Shown: positions 1-8,158 of the stretch, in pieces
Numbering within the stretch: the first letter of the stretch is position 1
How the letters are laid out: every line of letters begins with the position of its first letter
NCBI GenBank assembly: GCA_004554105.1
Contig: SFNW01000064.1
Coordinates: 1 to 10,471 of the forward strand
DNA length: 10,471 nucleotides
Direction: 5' to 3'
Source of the DNA: Clostridiales bacterium
GTDB taxonomy: Bacteria; Bacillota; Clostridia; Oscillospirales; CAG-272
Notes under the pieces: model-generated
The model's database searches: none
Seen by the model: the letters and a program-made list of their open reading frames with translations, nothing else
Told to the model about the DNA's origin: nothing
Translations under genes and position numbers: made by a program

Positions 1-3000
1 AATCGCCGTAAGCGAGGGGCCTTCAAGCTCGGGGTCCTTAATCTCGGGGAGATCATCGCCCTCGCCGACTACGCCGGCAAGTTCGCCGATGCGGACAACG
101 ACCGCGTCAACCGACTGCGCCTTTTCATCGTAGTTGATGTAAGCGTAGTAGGTGACATGGACGCGGAGCGAGCCTGCATAGGTCCAAACCGTGTCATAGT
201 TCTCGTCAACGGCGGGAATCAGATAGTCGGACCAGCCGTTCCAACGGAACCAGTGCTGCGAAGCAATGAGACCGAGTTTGCCTGAGGTCAGCTTGGTGAT
301 GCCGCCGTTGGTGATGACGTCGGTTGCGTCGCTGCCGTTGTGGACATGACGCTTGATGGCAAACGTACCTGCCGGAAGTTCCTGATCCTCCAGTTCAACC
401 GCCGCATAATACTTACGGTTGGAGTCGTTATCCATGTGGAAGACGTAAGAATCGGCAAAGCTGTATTCCTTATAGTCGACATCTGCGCCCGCATCGAGGT
501 CGATGAAGGTGACATTCAGCGACTTCAGCGACTTGTACTCAAGGTCTTCGTCGCTGTTGTAATAGAGCGTCTGACCCGGCTTGCCGTCCTTCGGCAGGGT
601 GACAAGCGCGATTCTGTCCTTCGCGGCGAGCCACGAGAAGCCGCCGTAACGGTAGTCGCCGTTCTCGACAAAGACTTCGCCGAACGAGGTCAGACCGACT
701 TCGTTGTTCTCTGCGTCAACGCGAATGACCGAGCTTGCATTGTTTTGAATCTCGGTGACAACCGGCGTCGAAGAGGTGCTGACGATCGTCAGATTCTCGT
801 TCTTAAAGGTTTCGAGGTTGATGAGGTTCTTGTACTCATGCTCGTAGAGACGCTTGCCGGCATCGTCCTTGACGATATTGCCGTCTGCGTCGACAAGCGC
901 GCGGCTCTCAACATACTTCGTCGCCGCGCCGAACAGATAGTAGCCGATGCCCTCATTGTTGTTCAGCTCGCCTGCGTGCCATACGCTTGCCGTGTTGTTC
1001 TGATACAGGTCTGCAAGCACGCCTGCGGGATCATAGATGATGAGTGCCTGATTGTCGGAACGGAGAACCATCGCGTTTGCGGAAAGGTAGAGCGCGTTGT
1101 CCTCGCCGTCTCCGTTCGTGCCGAAAGTGCCCTTGACTGCCGAATAGCCGTCCGTGCCGATGGCAATCGCAACCGTCGCTTCACCCGAAGCGAAGCGGTC
1201 GGTGGAAACGCCGACATAGTTCGTGTCAATAAACTTATTGGTCTTGCCGTAGCTGAAGTACAGCTCGGGATTTGTGCCGCTTGCCTGAACGACGGGGGCG
1301 CCGACAATACCGTCAAACTTTGCGGTGCCTGCCGCATAGAGTTCGAGATAACCGTCGTTATCCTCATCTTCAACGACATAGAGCGCGCCGTTTGACTTGA
1401 AGAGGTCGTATGCCTTGTTCTCTGCCCAGCTGCCGAGCTCATAACGCTCTTTTGCGTTCTTGAAGTCGTAGGTCGTGCCGCCGCTGACCGTCAGGCTCTC
1501 AACCTTGATTTCCTCAAAGGCTGCGGTGTCGGGGTTGTACGCCTTGAGCACCGCATTGTTGCCGTCAAAGCCGATATCCCAAGCCGTCTCGCTCGAGGAA
1601 AGCGACTTCTCATAGTCGGTCATCGTCTTCTCGATGTCGACAATCTTATAGTCGGCGCAAAGTGCGTTGTCGGATTCCGCAAAGGCTTCGAGGTAGGCAA
1701 TCTTGCCGTCATACTCCAGGTAGCGGACATTTGTCTTGCCCTTTTCGTAGCTGCCGAGAATCGTCTGAATGGTCTCGCGAATCGAGCTGTACGCATCGGT
1801 ACCCGAAAGAATACCGGTCTCGGCGTCCAGTACGCCGAGTATGCCGACGCTGAGGGTATTGCCGTCAATGACGACTGCCTCTGCGGTCGTGCGCTCACCC
1901 GAGAGCGTGCCGGTCTGCAGCGTGCCGAGGTTTGCGGCAACGTAGAGTTTGTTCGTCAGCTTGTTATAACTATAGAGCATAAACTCGCCGGACTTGATTG
2001 CGACGCCCTCAAGCTTGACCGTCTTTGCCAGCTCGCCGTTTGCCTTGCTGACCGTAAGCGTGCTGTTGCCGGGCGTGTAGTTTGCCGTCGAGCCGGATGC
2101 CGTTGCGTTCGTGCCGACAAAACGCTCGATAAAGTTGGTGCGGTTTGCGGTGGTCTTCGCCGCGCCGCCCGTAACGTCGTAAACCGGCGTCGTGCTGTAG
2201 GTGCCTACCATGGTGTACTCGGCAGACTTGCCCGCAGCGGTCGAATCCTTATAAGTACGAACGGCGTACTGACCGAAGGTATAGGGAATATAAATCAGCT
2301 CGTCGTAAACGCCGTCATCATCGTAGTCATACGCTTCAAAACGGAAGTAGGTGTTCGTTTCGAGCAGACCCGTATCGCCGACGAGGTCGGCGTAGTCCAC
2401 AGGCGCAAATACGCCGTTTTTGTTTTCGGTGTACTCGAAAATCTTCGGTGCTTTTGCGGGATCGTCAAACTTGACGACATTCTTGTTCAGCGTCAGCGTC
2501 TTTTTGTCCGCGTCGTACTTGACAACATTCAACTCGCCGAGATTTTCGTAAACGTCGGGATTAATCATCTCGGCAAAGATAACCTTGATGTCTTCCTTTT
2601 CAAGCTCGTCGGCGGTCGGCGTCTTGTCGTTGAAGACGAGAACAAACCGCTTGTTGATAAGATCCGCCTCGGTTACGCCGTTTGTGGGACCGCCTTCAAC
2701 CGGGAAGGTCCATTCCTCGACGACATCGTTAACGACGGTCTCCATGGTGATATAGTCTTCTTCCGCCAAGTCATAGCCCGCGAGCTTGTAGTTCTCGGTG
2801 GCAACGACCTTGAAGGTCATGCGCGAGGAGACGTCGAAGTTTCTCTCAAGGTAGGTATCCTTGGTCGCGTCGCCCGCAGGTGCCCCGCCGTTGACCTTCG
2901 CGATGAGGTCAATCAGCGCCTGGTCCTTATCGGTCACGCTCTTCGCAATCTCGGTCGTCAGCGCATTGTAAACCATCTGCGCGGTCTGACCGCGGTTGAC

Positions 3001-3534
3001 ATAGTCGGTACCCTTGATGTTCTTCAGACCGAGGCCGAGCTTCTCAACCTTCAGAATGTAGGACGTCGGATAGGTCTTGACCATCTCGTCGGTCTCGTAG
3101 CCGAGCACGCGGACGAGCATCGCGCACATATCCTGATACATGATTTTGGCATCGTAGCCGAAGCGACCGTCACCGTAACCGCGAATGATGTTCATGCTCG
3201 CGATGAGGTCCATAATCGGACCGTACTGCGGCACGTCGGTGAATGCCGCGCTCGGACCGGTGCCCCACGCGCTCTCATCGGTCACGCCGGTGACAATGCG
3301 CGCAAAGAAAAGCGCCGCCTGATAGCGAAGGATCGGCTCTTCGAGATGGAGCTGTCCGTCATCATAGCCCTTCAGGACCGAAATGGTCTCAAGATACTCC
3401 GCCGACGTCGTGTAGTCCTTGTACTCGTCGGACGAAGCAATGATAAAAATCTCGAGTCCGCTCGCCGAAATCAGCATAGCGAGCATCATGACGACCGCTA
3501 AAACAATCGCCGTGATTTTGGTGTGTTTGTTCAT
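1..3534 (-). CDS. Large secreted SLH-domain protein, C-terminus outside the window
   Basis: The frame is open without a stop from the ATG at 3534-3532 down to base 1, giving 1178 codons with the C-terminus missing. A GGAG core inside AAAGGAG (complement of 3542-3548) lies 7 bases before the ATG and fixes the start. Residues 1-33 form a signal peptide: MNKHTK followed by a long hydrophobic stretch. Three SLH-like modules follow, at about 45-83 (with GYDDG), 98-146 (AFTDVPQYG, GYGDGRF) and 155-195. They lack a clean TRAE motif, so they are somewhat divergent. SLH modules normally bind pyruvylated secondary cell-wall polymer. The remaining roughly 980 residues match no enzyme family I recognise; they are rich in Asp, Asn, Thr, Tyr and Gly with very few cysteines (C137 and C626 are the ones seen). 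Two acidic loops resemble Ca-binding DxDxDG loops: D403-Y-D-D-D-G408 and D723-E-D-N-D-G728. A structural S-layer or surface protein is the likeliest role; that is inference from domains and size. Confidence 0.9.
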   Translation of the reverse strand, partial: MNKHTKITAIVLAVVMMLAMLISASGLEIFIIASSDEYKDYTTSAEYLETISVLKGYDDGQLHLEEPILRYQAALFFARIVTGVTDESAWGTGPSAAFTDVPQYGPIMDLIASMNIIRGYGDGRFGYDAKIMYQDMCAMLVRVLGYETDEMVKTYPTSYILKVEKLGLGLKNIKGTDYVNRGQTAQMVYNALTTEIAKSVTDKDQALIDLIAKVNGGAPAGDATKDTYLERNFDVSSRMTFKVVATENYKLAGYDLAEEDYITMETVVNDVVEEWTFPVEGGPTNGVTEADLINKRFVLVFNDKTPTADELEKEDIKVIFAEMINPDVYENLGELNVVKYDADKKTLTLNKNVVKFDDPAKAPKIFEYTENKNGVFAPVDYADLVGDTGLLETNTYFRFEAYDYDDDGVYDELIYIPYTFGQYAVRTYKDSTAAGKSAEYTMVGTYSTTPVYDVTGGAAKTTANRTNFIERFVGTNATASGSTANYTPGNSTLTVSKANGELAKTVKLEGVAIKSGEFMLYSYNKLTNKLYVAANLGTLQTGTLSGERTTAEAVVIDGNTLSVGILGVLDAETGILSGTDAYSSIRETIQTILGSYEKGKTNVRYLEYDGKIAYLEAFAESDNALCADYKIVDIEKTMTDYEKSLSSSETAWDIGFDGNNAVLKAYNPDTAAFEEIKVESLTVSGGTTYDFKNAKERYELGSWAENKAYDLFKSNGALYVVEDEDNDGYLELYAAGTAKFDGIVGAPVVQASGTNPELYFSYGKTNKFIDTNYVGVSTDRFASGEATVAIAIGTDGYSAVKGTFGTNGDGEDNALYLSANAMVLRSDNQALIIYDPAGVLADLYQNNTASVWHAGELNNNEGIGYYLFGAATKYVESRALVDADGNIVKDDAGKRLYEHEYKNLINLETFKNENLTIVSTSSTPVVTEIQNNASSVIRVDAENNEVGLTSFGEVFVENGDYRYGGFSWLAAKDRIALVTLPKDGKPGQTLYYNSDEDLEYKSLKSLNVTFIDLDAGADVDYKEYSFADSYVFHMDNDSNRKYYAAVELEDQELPAGTFAIKRHVHNGSDATDVITNGGITKLTSGKLGLIASQHWFRWNGWSDYLIPAVDENYDTVWTYAGSLRVHVTYYAYINYDEKAQSVDAVVVRIGELAGVVGEGDDLPEIKDPELEGPSLTAI

Positions 3535-3550
3535 GCTCTTTCTCCTTTTT

Positions 3551-3574
3551 TCGCCTGTGCCGCTCCGCGGGCGA
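3551..3574 (-). promoter_or_regulatory. Hairpin in the 5' leader of the large SLH gene
   Basis: In the mRNA sense, UCGC pairs with GCGA, and inside it CCGC pairs with GCGG around a GGA loop, with a CACAG bulge. The structure ends just upstream of the A-rich AAAAAAGGAG ribosome binding site. S-layer-type mRNAs often carry stabilising leader structures, but a role here is only a suggestion. It was folded by eye. Confidence 0.35.
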
Positions 3575-3613
3575 ATCGTGCAGGATATTTGCGGCGACAG
3601 ATTTCCTAATAGC

Positions 3614-3642
3614 ATATTACTACACATCTGCAAATTTTACAA
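3614..3642 (-). promoter_or_regulatory. Putative sigma-A promoter of the large SLH gene
   Basis: On the minus strand TTGTAA (3642-3637) is separated by 17 bases from TAATAT (3619-3614). Each hexamer matches the consensus at 4 of 6 positions. The predicted transcript would start near 3607, leaving a leader of about 73 bases. It lies in the AT-rich part of the intergenic region, downstream of the hprK terminator, so the gene appears to be transcribed separately. Confidence 0.55.
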
Positions 3643-3733
3643 GTGTTTTTTGGTTTTTTTCCTCAAATTTTCTTTTCGACCCGCATGAAAAATTGCGGTT
3701 TTGTCTCAAAACAGCCGTTTGGCGGCAAATACA

Positions 3734-3771
3734 AACGCGAGCGCGGGGCTTTTTTGCCTCGCGCTCGCGTT
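3734..3771 (-). terminator. Probable intrinsic terminator of hprK
   Basis: A perfect 12-bp inverted repeat (AACGCGAGCGCG / CGCGCTCGCGTT) encloses a nested GGC/GCC stem with an A6 loop on the minus strand. It begins 12 bases after the hprK stop. The tail on the minus strand is only TGTATTTG, a poor U-tract, while the plus strand has none, so the minus-strand reading is preferred. The stem is long and GC-rich enough to act despite the weak tail. Confidence 0.6.
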
Positions 3772-3782
3772 GACGCTTCGAT

Positions 3783-4733
3783 TTATCGGTTCTTGTCGGT
3801 CTCCTCCATGCCGAACTGCCCCATCAGCCGCTTGTTGAACTCCTCGGCGGTGTTGTAGCCCATGCGCTTCTGACGGTTGTTCATCGCCGCGATTTCAAGA
3901 ACGACGGCGAGATTGCGCCCCGGGCGCACCGGAATGGTCAGCGCGGGCAGCTCGATGCCGAGAATCTCGGTCGTCTGCGGCTCGAGTCCGAGCCGGTCGT
4001 ACATTTTGCCCTGCACCCACGGCTCAAGCGTGACGACAAGGTCGATTTTCTCGGTGTCCTTGACCGCGCCCATACCGAACAGACGGCGGACGTCGACGAT
4101 GCCGATACCGCGCAGCTCGACATAGTGGCGAATGATTTCGGGCGCCGTGCCGACCAGCGACTTGGACGACACGCGCTTGATTTCAACCGCGTCGTCGGCA
4201 ATCAGGCGGTGTCCGCGCTTCACCAGCTCAATGGCGGTCTCGCTCTTGCCGACGCCGCTGTCGCCGAGAATCAGCACACCCTCGCCGTAGACCTCGACCA
4301 AAACGCCGTGGCGGGTCAGGCGCGGCGCAAGCATGACATTGAGGTAGGCAATCAGCGCCGCCATAAATTCGCTCGTGCGCCGCTCGGTGCGGAGCAGCGG
4401 CACGTCGTATTTTTCGGCGCAGGCCTGCATATTGGCGGGCAGCGCAAGGCTGGACGTCACAATGACCGCCGGCGGGTGCGTCGCAAAGAACGCGTCAATC
4501 GCCCTCTCCACCGAATCGCGCGGCCGCTCCTCGAGGAAGCGCACCTCGCCCTTGCCGAAAATCTGAATGCGCTCGGCGTCAAACAATTCGAAAAAGCCGA
4601 TCAGCGGCAAAACGGGGCGGTTGACCTCGTGGCTGAAAATCATAATGTCCGACGCAGCGGTCGGCAGATAAATCGACTCCAGCGAAAACTCGTTAATCAG
4701 CGATTCGAGTGAAATACTGTATTTTTCCTCCAT
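3783..4733 (-). CDS. hprK: HPr kinase/phosphorylase
   Basis: This is a 316-residue cytoplasmic protein of normal length for HprK/P. The enzyme phosphorylates HPr of the sugar phosphotransferase system on a serine and reverses this by phosphorolysis; in Firmicutes HPr-Ser-P is the co-repressor for CcpA. The P-loop GDSGVGKS lies at 157-164, preceded by HGVLVEVYG with the family's active-site histidine at 142. GHRLIADDAVEIKR follows at 174-187 with D180/D181. The family signature ELRGIGIVDVRRLFGMGAV is at 207-224 (as counted from E206/E207), and the conserved C-terminal IPVRPGRNLAVVLE is at 267-280. GAAAGGG-like GAAAGGG (complement of 4740-4746) sits 6 bases before the ATG. The gene has its own promoter 8 bases past the upstream stop and a hairpin after its own stop. 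It is therefore probably monocistronic; no lgt, murB or whiA neighbour is present here. Confidence 0.97.
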   Translation of the reverse strand: MEEKYSISLESLINEFSLESIYLPTAASDIMIFSHEVNRPVLPLIGFFELFDAERIQIFGKGEVRFLEERPRDSVERAIDAFFATHPPAVIVTSSLALPANMQACAEKYDVPLLRTERRTSEFMAALIAYLNVMLAPRLTRHGVLVEVYGEGVLILGDSGVGKSETAIELVKRGHRLIADDAVEIKRVSSKSLVGTAPEIIRHYVELRGIGIVDVRRLFGMGAVKDTEKIDLVVTLEPWVQGKMYDRLGLEPQTTEILGIELPALTIPVRPGRNLAVVLEIAAMNNRQKRMGYNTAEEFNKRLMGQFGMEETDKNR

Positions 4734-4775
4734 GTGAAACCCTTTCTCGGCGATTTGCCCGATGTCCTTTGTTCA

Positions 4776-4804
4776 ATTTTACTATCATTTCGGACAAATT
4801 ACAA
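4776..4804 (-). promoter_or_regulatory. Putative sigma-A promoter of hprK
   Basis: On the minus strand TTGTAA (4804-4799) and TAAAAT (4781-4776, 5 of 6 to TATAAT) are spaced by exactly 17 bases. Transcription would start near 4769, giving a leader of about 36 bases with the ribosome binding site in it. The -35 lies only 8 bases beyond the stop codon of the upstream gene, and I see no hairpin terminator for that gene, so some read-through into hprK is possible. Confidence 0.65.
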
Positions 4805-4812
4805 GGGGTTTT

Positions 4813-7800
4813 TCAGCTTTTTGCATCAGTTTTGTATAAAATATCGAGCAAACGCAGAACAACCGTCGCCGCTTCGGCGCGCGTAATGCGTCCGCGGGGG
4901 CGCAGAGAGCCGTCGTCATAGCCCGAAACCAGTCCGGCGGCAACTGATTTTTGCAGATGCGCGGCAGCCCACGGGGCAATCGCGTCCGAATCGGTAAACG
5001 GCTGCACCTCGCCGTCCGGCGCAACGTCAAGCAGTCCGCCGAGGACGTAGAAGGCCTCCTCGCGCGTAATGCTGTCGCGCGGTGCGAAGAGCAATTTGCC
5101 GTCGGGCGTGTCCTTGCCGCGCATCAGTCCCGCGCCGTAGGCGGCGCGAATGTAGGGAATCGCCCATTCGGCAATATCGCCGTTGTCGTCAAAAGGCAGT
5201 GCGGTTTCCGCATAAGCCGCGAGGTCGAGCTGCAAGAAGCCCACCAAAATCTTCGCAAACTGCTCGCGGCTCAGACTGTCGTCGGGCAGATAAACGAGCC
5301 TGCCTGTCTCGTCCTCGCTGCCGCCGACGACGCCCGCAAAGGAGAGCGCGTTGACATAGTAGGACGACCAGTGTCCGTCAAGATCGGCGTAGCGATTGGT
5401 GTCATAGTCCTCGGCGAGGAAAATCGGACCGACCGAAACGCTGCGGGCTTCGGTCGCGGTAAAGCAGAGCGGCTTCGTCAGCGAAAGGACGCCCTCCGAT
5501 TCAAACTCGGCGACAAGCGTCAGCAGCGCCCTGCCGTTATACCCCGCAAGGTCGTAATAGGCGTCGAACGCAATCGACTTCGTCTCGGTCGTGCCGTCCG
5601 CATTTGTCCGCGTAAAGACCGCATAGGGCGCGGCGCCGGCGTCGAGTCCGTCGACCCACAGCCACAGCCGTCTGCCGCGAAGTCCCTCGCTGCTTACGCC
5701 GTCGGCGCAAAGCTCAACCGAAATCGGCTCGGGCACAGGCTCGGGCTCGGCAGGCTCGTTGAGTTCAACCGTTTCGTCGGGGTCGACTTCCCCGCTCTCT
5801 GCGGTTTCCGTCGTTTCGCTCGCCGCCGTTTCGTCGGGTGCGGTCGTTTCGGCAGGTAGGTCGATTTCGCTTGCCGCAGCCGCTTCTTCCGCAGGCGCGG
5901 CGGTTTCGGTTGGCTCGGTCGTTTCCTCGGGCGCGGTCGCTTCTTCGGGGGCGGTCGTTTCCGCAGGCGGCGTCAGCACAAACGCGCCCGCCTTGGTTAC
6001 GCCGCCCGCTTCGTCATAGGTCAGCGTATATGCGCCGCCCTCGACCGTCATGCCGTCCTTCAGCAGACCGTCAAGCGGAATCGGGGCCGTCACGCCGAAA
6101 TACGCGGGGACGACAACCGTCTTGTCGAGCAGGGCGACCGCCACTCTGCCGCTCTCGGGGGATTTTTCGGCAGGCGCTTCGTCCGCTTCGGGATTCTCGG
6201 CGTCTTCGGGCAAGCCCGGCTCGTCAAATTCGGGGAGCGTCGGCTCGCCGACCGCGAAATAGCAGGCACTTCCCCGACGCAGACTGCCGAACGCGGGATT
6301 TTCGGTGCGCACCTCGGCAAGGTCGCCGTAGTAGACTTCCCTGCCGTCCGCATAGGCGGTGACGGTCAGCCGCGCGGTTCCGTCTGCGTCGGCGAGCAGC
6401 AGCGTCGCGTCGGCGGACAGCGTGTCAATCCCGTCGGTGACCGCCGCAAAGCATTCGGCGCGGAGCGTCTCGCCGTCAAGCGTCGTTTCGACCGTGATTT
6501 TACCGTAGCCTGTGACCGCCGCAGGCGTGAAAACGATCCTGCCGTCAACGATTTCGGCACGCCCGAACGCTTCGTCGACCGTGACGGTCGTATTTTCGGG
6601 CGTAAGGAGATGCTCGACTATCTCGCCCGCACCGTCGGTTACAACGGCTTCAATCGGATACGCCGCGCCGGCTAAAATTGTCTGTGTCGGCTGCATGAGG
6701 TCAAGGCGGCGCGCCGCCGCGGCGATTTCGGCAGTTTCAAAGAGCGCGACCGCGTTGGCAACCTTGCGCTCGCTGCCGTCGGAGGGCCGGTTCTGCAAGG
6801 CGGCGGTCTCGCCGTCAAACAGAACGAGTGCGCTCGACCCGCCGCCGTCGAAATTGATCGCATCGACGCAGCCGAGCGCAAGCATGGTATCCGCAAGCGC
6901 GGCGAGCGTCAGCCCGACGCCGTAGCCGCTTTGCCTGCCGTCAACGACGAAAAGCAATACGCTACCGTCGGCTTTGACGCCGAGCGCGGTGCGGGGCTGA
7001 CGGGTCTTTTCGTGGTCCTCGTCGGCGACCCCCTCGACCGCCTTGCCGTCCTTAACGATGATGTCGCCGCCGCCGACCGCGCCCGAAAGGGCTTCAAACC
7101 CGCTTTCGCACGCGACCTTGACCGTAACGCGCGTCCCAAGCTCAAGCGCGGCGTAGTCGACCGCCGTCGACAGGCTGCGCGGCACGGTGAGGACGGCGCA
7201 GCCCTCGGGAATCTCGCCGTTTTCGATGTTCTCGCGAATACCGATAACCTCGCCCCCGACTTCCCCGCCGAGCGTCAGCTCGCCGTCAAGGCGAAGGACG
7301 TACTCGTTTGCTTCAAAGCCGGTCAGCGTCGTGCTTTCGCCGTAATCGCGCGTGAGCAGATAGGCGCCGTAAACGCTTGGATATTTGTTAACATGGCTGA
7401 CCGCAAGCGATTTGCCGTCAAGCTCGACCGTAATTGTTTCGCCGATTTTGCCAAGCAGCGTCTCGCCGTTTTCGCCGAAGCCGACGGCGTCTCTGCCGTC
7501 CGAGGACGAAATCAGCCGCCCCTCCGAGACGAGAACACCCATCGGCACGCCGGTCCACAGGCTGAAAAAGTCGGCGTTGACCGCCGCAAGCAGTGTTTCG
7601 TCGGGATTGTCCGCATATTTGCCCGCCAGCGAGGAAAGCTTTTCACGGACGTGCAGATTCTCGCCGAGGTTGACGGCGCGGAGCAGCGCGCCGTCCTTCG
7701 GCGAAGCGGAAACAGCGAAAGCAGTCTGCGCATACTCGCCCGCTGCGCGGTTTTCGTAGCGCGTCAGCGTCGCCGAAACGCCGAGCGCGTTTGAGGTCGC

Positions 7801-8007
7801 CGCCGTAACGCTGCCGAACGCCCCGAGACGATAGGTGTAGACGGCGGATTTCGCCGTTTCGTCTGCGCTTTGCGCCGTCTCGCCCTGCACCGCTTCGGTT
7901 TGCGCGGCCGCTTCCGCCCCCTCGGCGGCAAATGCGGGCGCTGCGCCCGAAAGCGCAAGCAGGAGTGCAAGCGCCCCCGAAAGAAGTCGTTTATATGTAT
8001 GCTTCAA
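4813..8007 (-). CDS. Secreted phosphodiester glycosidase (NAGPA-type) with C-terminal SLH anchors
   Basis: The start taken is TTG at 8007, giving 1064 residues. A GAAGGG box sits 9 bases before it, and the product then opens with a textbook signal peptide (MKHTYKRLL, hydrophobic core, APAFA, about 1-27). The in-frame TTG at 8031 would add 8 residues but has almost no leader. Numbered from 8007, the NAGPA/DUF2233-type domain spans about 55-425 with NADFF (144-148), RTALGV (339-344), VDGR (355-358) and the hallmark NFDGGGSS (385-392). The family cleaves sugar-phosphodiester bonds; in animals it uncovers mannose-6-phosphate. Then come beta-rich segments, an acidic insert near 593-621, and a Thr/Pro/Glu/Ala linker at about 683-757. 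Three SLH modules follow at about 873-923, 940-992 and 1003-1056, with SREQ, TREE and TRAE motifs. It probably acts on a phosphodiester-containing surface glycan while bound to cell-wall polymer; the substrate is unknown. Confidence 0.92.
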   Translation of the reverse strand: MKHTYKRLLSGALALLLALSGAAPAFAAEGAEAAAQTEAVQGETAQSADETAKSAVYTYRLGAFGSVTAATSNALGVSATLTRYENRAAGEYAQTAFAVSASPKDGALLRAVNLGENLHVREKLSSLAGKYADNPDETLLAAVNADFFSLWTGVPMGVLVSEGRLISSSDGRDAVGFGENGETLLGKIGETITVELDGKSLAVSHVNKYPSVYGAYLLTRDYGESTTLTGFEANEYVLRLDGELTLGGEVGGEVIGIRENIENGEIPEGCAVLTVPRSLSTAVDYAALELGTRVTVKVACESGFEALSGAVGGGDIIVKDGKAVEGVADEDHEKTRQPRTALGVKADGSVLLFVVDGRQSGYGVGLTLAALADTMLALGCVDAINFDGGGSSALVLFDGETAALQNRPSDGSERKVANAVALFETAEIAAAARRLDLMQPTQTILAGAAYPIEAVVTDGAGEIVEHLLTPENTTVTVDEAFGRAEIVDGRIVFTPAAVTGYGKITVETTLDGETLRAECFAAVTDGIDTLSADATLLLADADGTARLTVTAYADGREVYYGDLAEVRTENPAFGSLRRGSACYFAVGEPTLPEFDEPGLPEDAENPEADEAPAEKSPESGRVAVALLDKTVVVPAYFGVTAPIPLDGLLKDGMTVEGGAYTLTYDEAGGVTKAGAFVLTPPAETTAPEEATAPEETTEPTETAAPAEEAAAASEIDLPAETTAPDETAASETTETAESGEVDPDETVELNEPAEPEPVPEPISVELCADGVSSEGLRGRRLWLWVDGLDAGAAPYAVFTRTNADGTTETKSIAFDAYYDLAGYNGRALLTLVAEFESEGVLSLTKPLCFTATEARSVSVGPIFLAEDYDTNRYADLDGHWSSYYVNALSFAGVVGGSEDETGRLVYLPDDSLSREQFAKILVGFLQLDLAAYAETALPFDDNGDIAEWAIPYIRAAYGAGLMRGKDTPDGKLLFAPRDSITREEAFYVLGGLLDVAPDGEVQPFTDSDAIAPWAAAHLQKSVAAGLVSGYDDGSLRPRGRITRAEAATVVLRLLDILYKTDAKS

Positions 8008-8016
8008 TTTGGAATT

Positions 8017-8022
8017 CCCTTC
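8017..8022 (-). promoter_or_regulatory. Ribosome binding site that decides a TTG start
   Basis: GAAGGG on the minus strand, within AGAAGGGAA, lies 9 bases upstream of the TTG at 8007. Upstream of the alternative TTG at 8031 the only purine run, AAGG, is one base away from the codon, which is too close. With transcription predicted near 8045 the 8031 start would also have a leader of only about 14 bases. Confidence 0.7.
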
Positions 8023-8051
8023 TCTTTTCAAGCCTTGTCTTATGTTTATTT

Positions 8052-8080
8052 ATTCTAACACACGCGCGCGGGCAAGTCAA
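8052..8080 (-). promoter_or_regulatory. Strong sigma-A promoter of the SLH-glycosidase gene
   Basis: On the minus strand TTGACT (8080-8075, 5 of 6) and TAGAAT (8057-8052, 5 of 6) are spaced by 17 bases. The spacer is an unusual alternating run of CG and TG dinucleotides. The predicted transcription start is near 8045. Confidence 0.75.
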
Positions 8081-8113
8081 AAGAAATTTGCGGAAAAAGG
8101 GCGTGACGAAACC

Positions 8114-8143
8114 ATGAACAAGGGGGCGATGAACAGCGGGGCG
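8114..8143 (+). repeat. Imperfect tandem 15-mer duplication
   Basis: ATGAACAAGGGGGCG (8114-8128) is followed directly by ATGAACAGCGGGGCG (8129-8143), with only two differences. It abuts and partly overlaps the GC-rich inverted repeat that follows, so it may be the left part of the same element. No coding role is apparent. Confidence 0.6.
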
Positions 8144-8152
8144 CCGCCCCGC
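8136..8152. repeat. GC-rich inverted repeat, left arm of an intergenic repeat element
   Basis: GCGGGGC and GCCCCGC form a perfect 7-bp inverted repeat around a GCC spacer. A further CACCCCGC follows directly. I have the impression of having met strings of this kind between genes in Clostridia genomes, but cannot check that here. Confidence 0.55.
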
Positions 8153-8158
8153 ACCCCG

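Noticed and set aside
340..1395. 351-codon open frame on the plus strand
   Set aside because: It is antisense to the large SLH gene, which has a signal peptide, SLH modules and a ribosome binding site. The translation is a Val/Arg/Ala-rich shadow typical of GC-rich coding DNA read backward.
4125..4712. 195-codon plus-strand frame opposite hprK
   Set aside because: hprK on the minus strand is certain from its P-loop and family signature; this frame shows His/Arg/Asn-rich shadow composition.
4951..5859. 302-codon open frame on the plus strand
   Set aside because: It is antisense to the SLH modules and linker of the glycosidase gene, has no ribosome binding site, and its Arg/Gly/Val composition resembles no protein family.
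5760..5970. Repeat array in the Thr/Glu/Pro/Ala linker DNA
   Set aside because: The repeated GTTTCG/GCGGTC-like patterns come from low-complexity linker codons; there are no constant spacers, so it is not a CRISPR array or a separate repeat element.
6931..7794. 287-codon open frame on the plus strand
   Set aside because: It lies antisense to the NAGPA domain with its diagnostic NFDGGGSS motif; the plus frame is a shadow.
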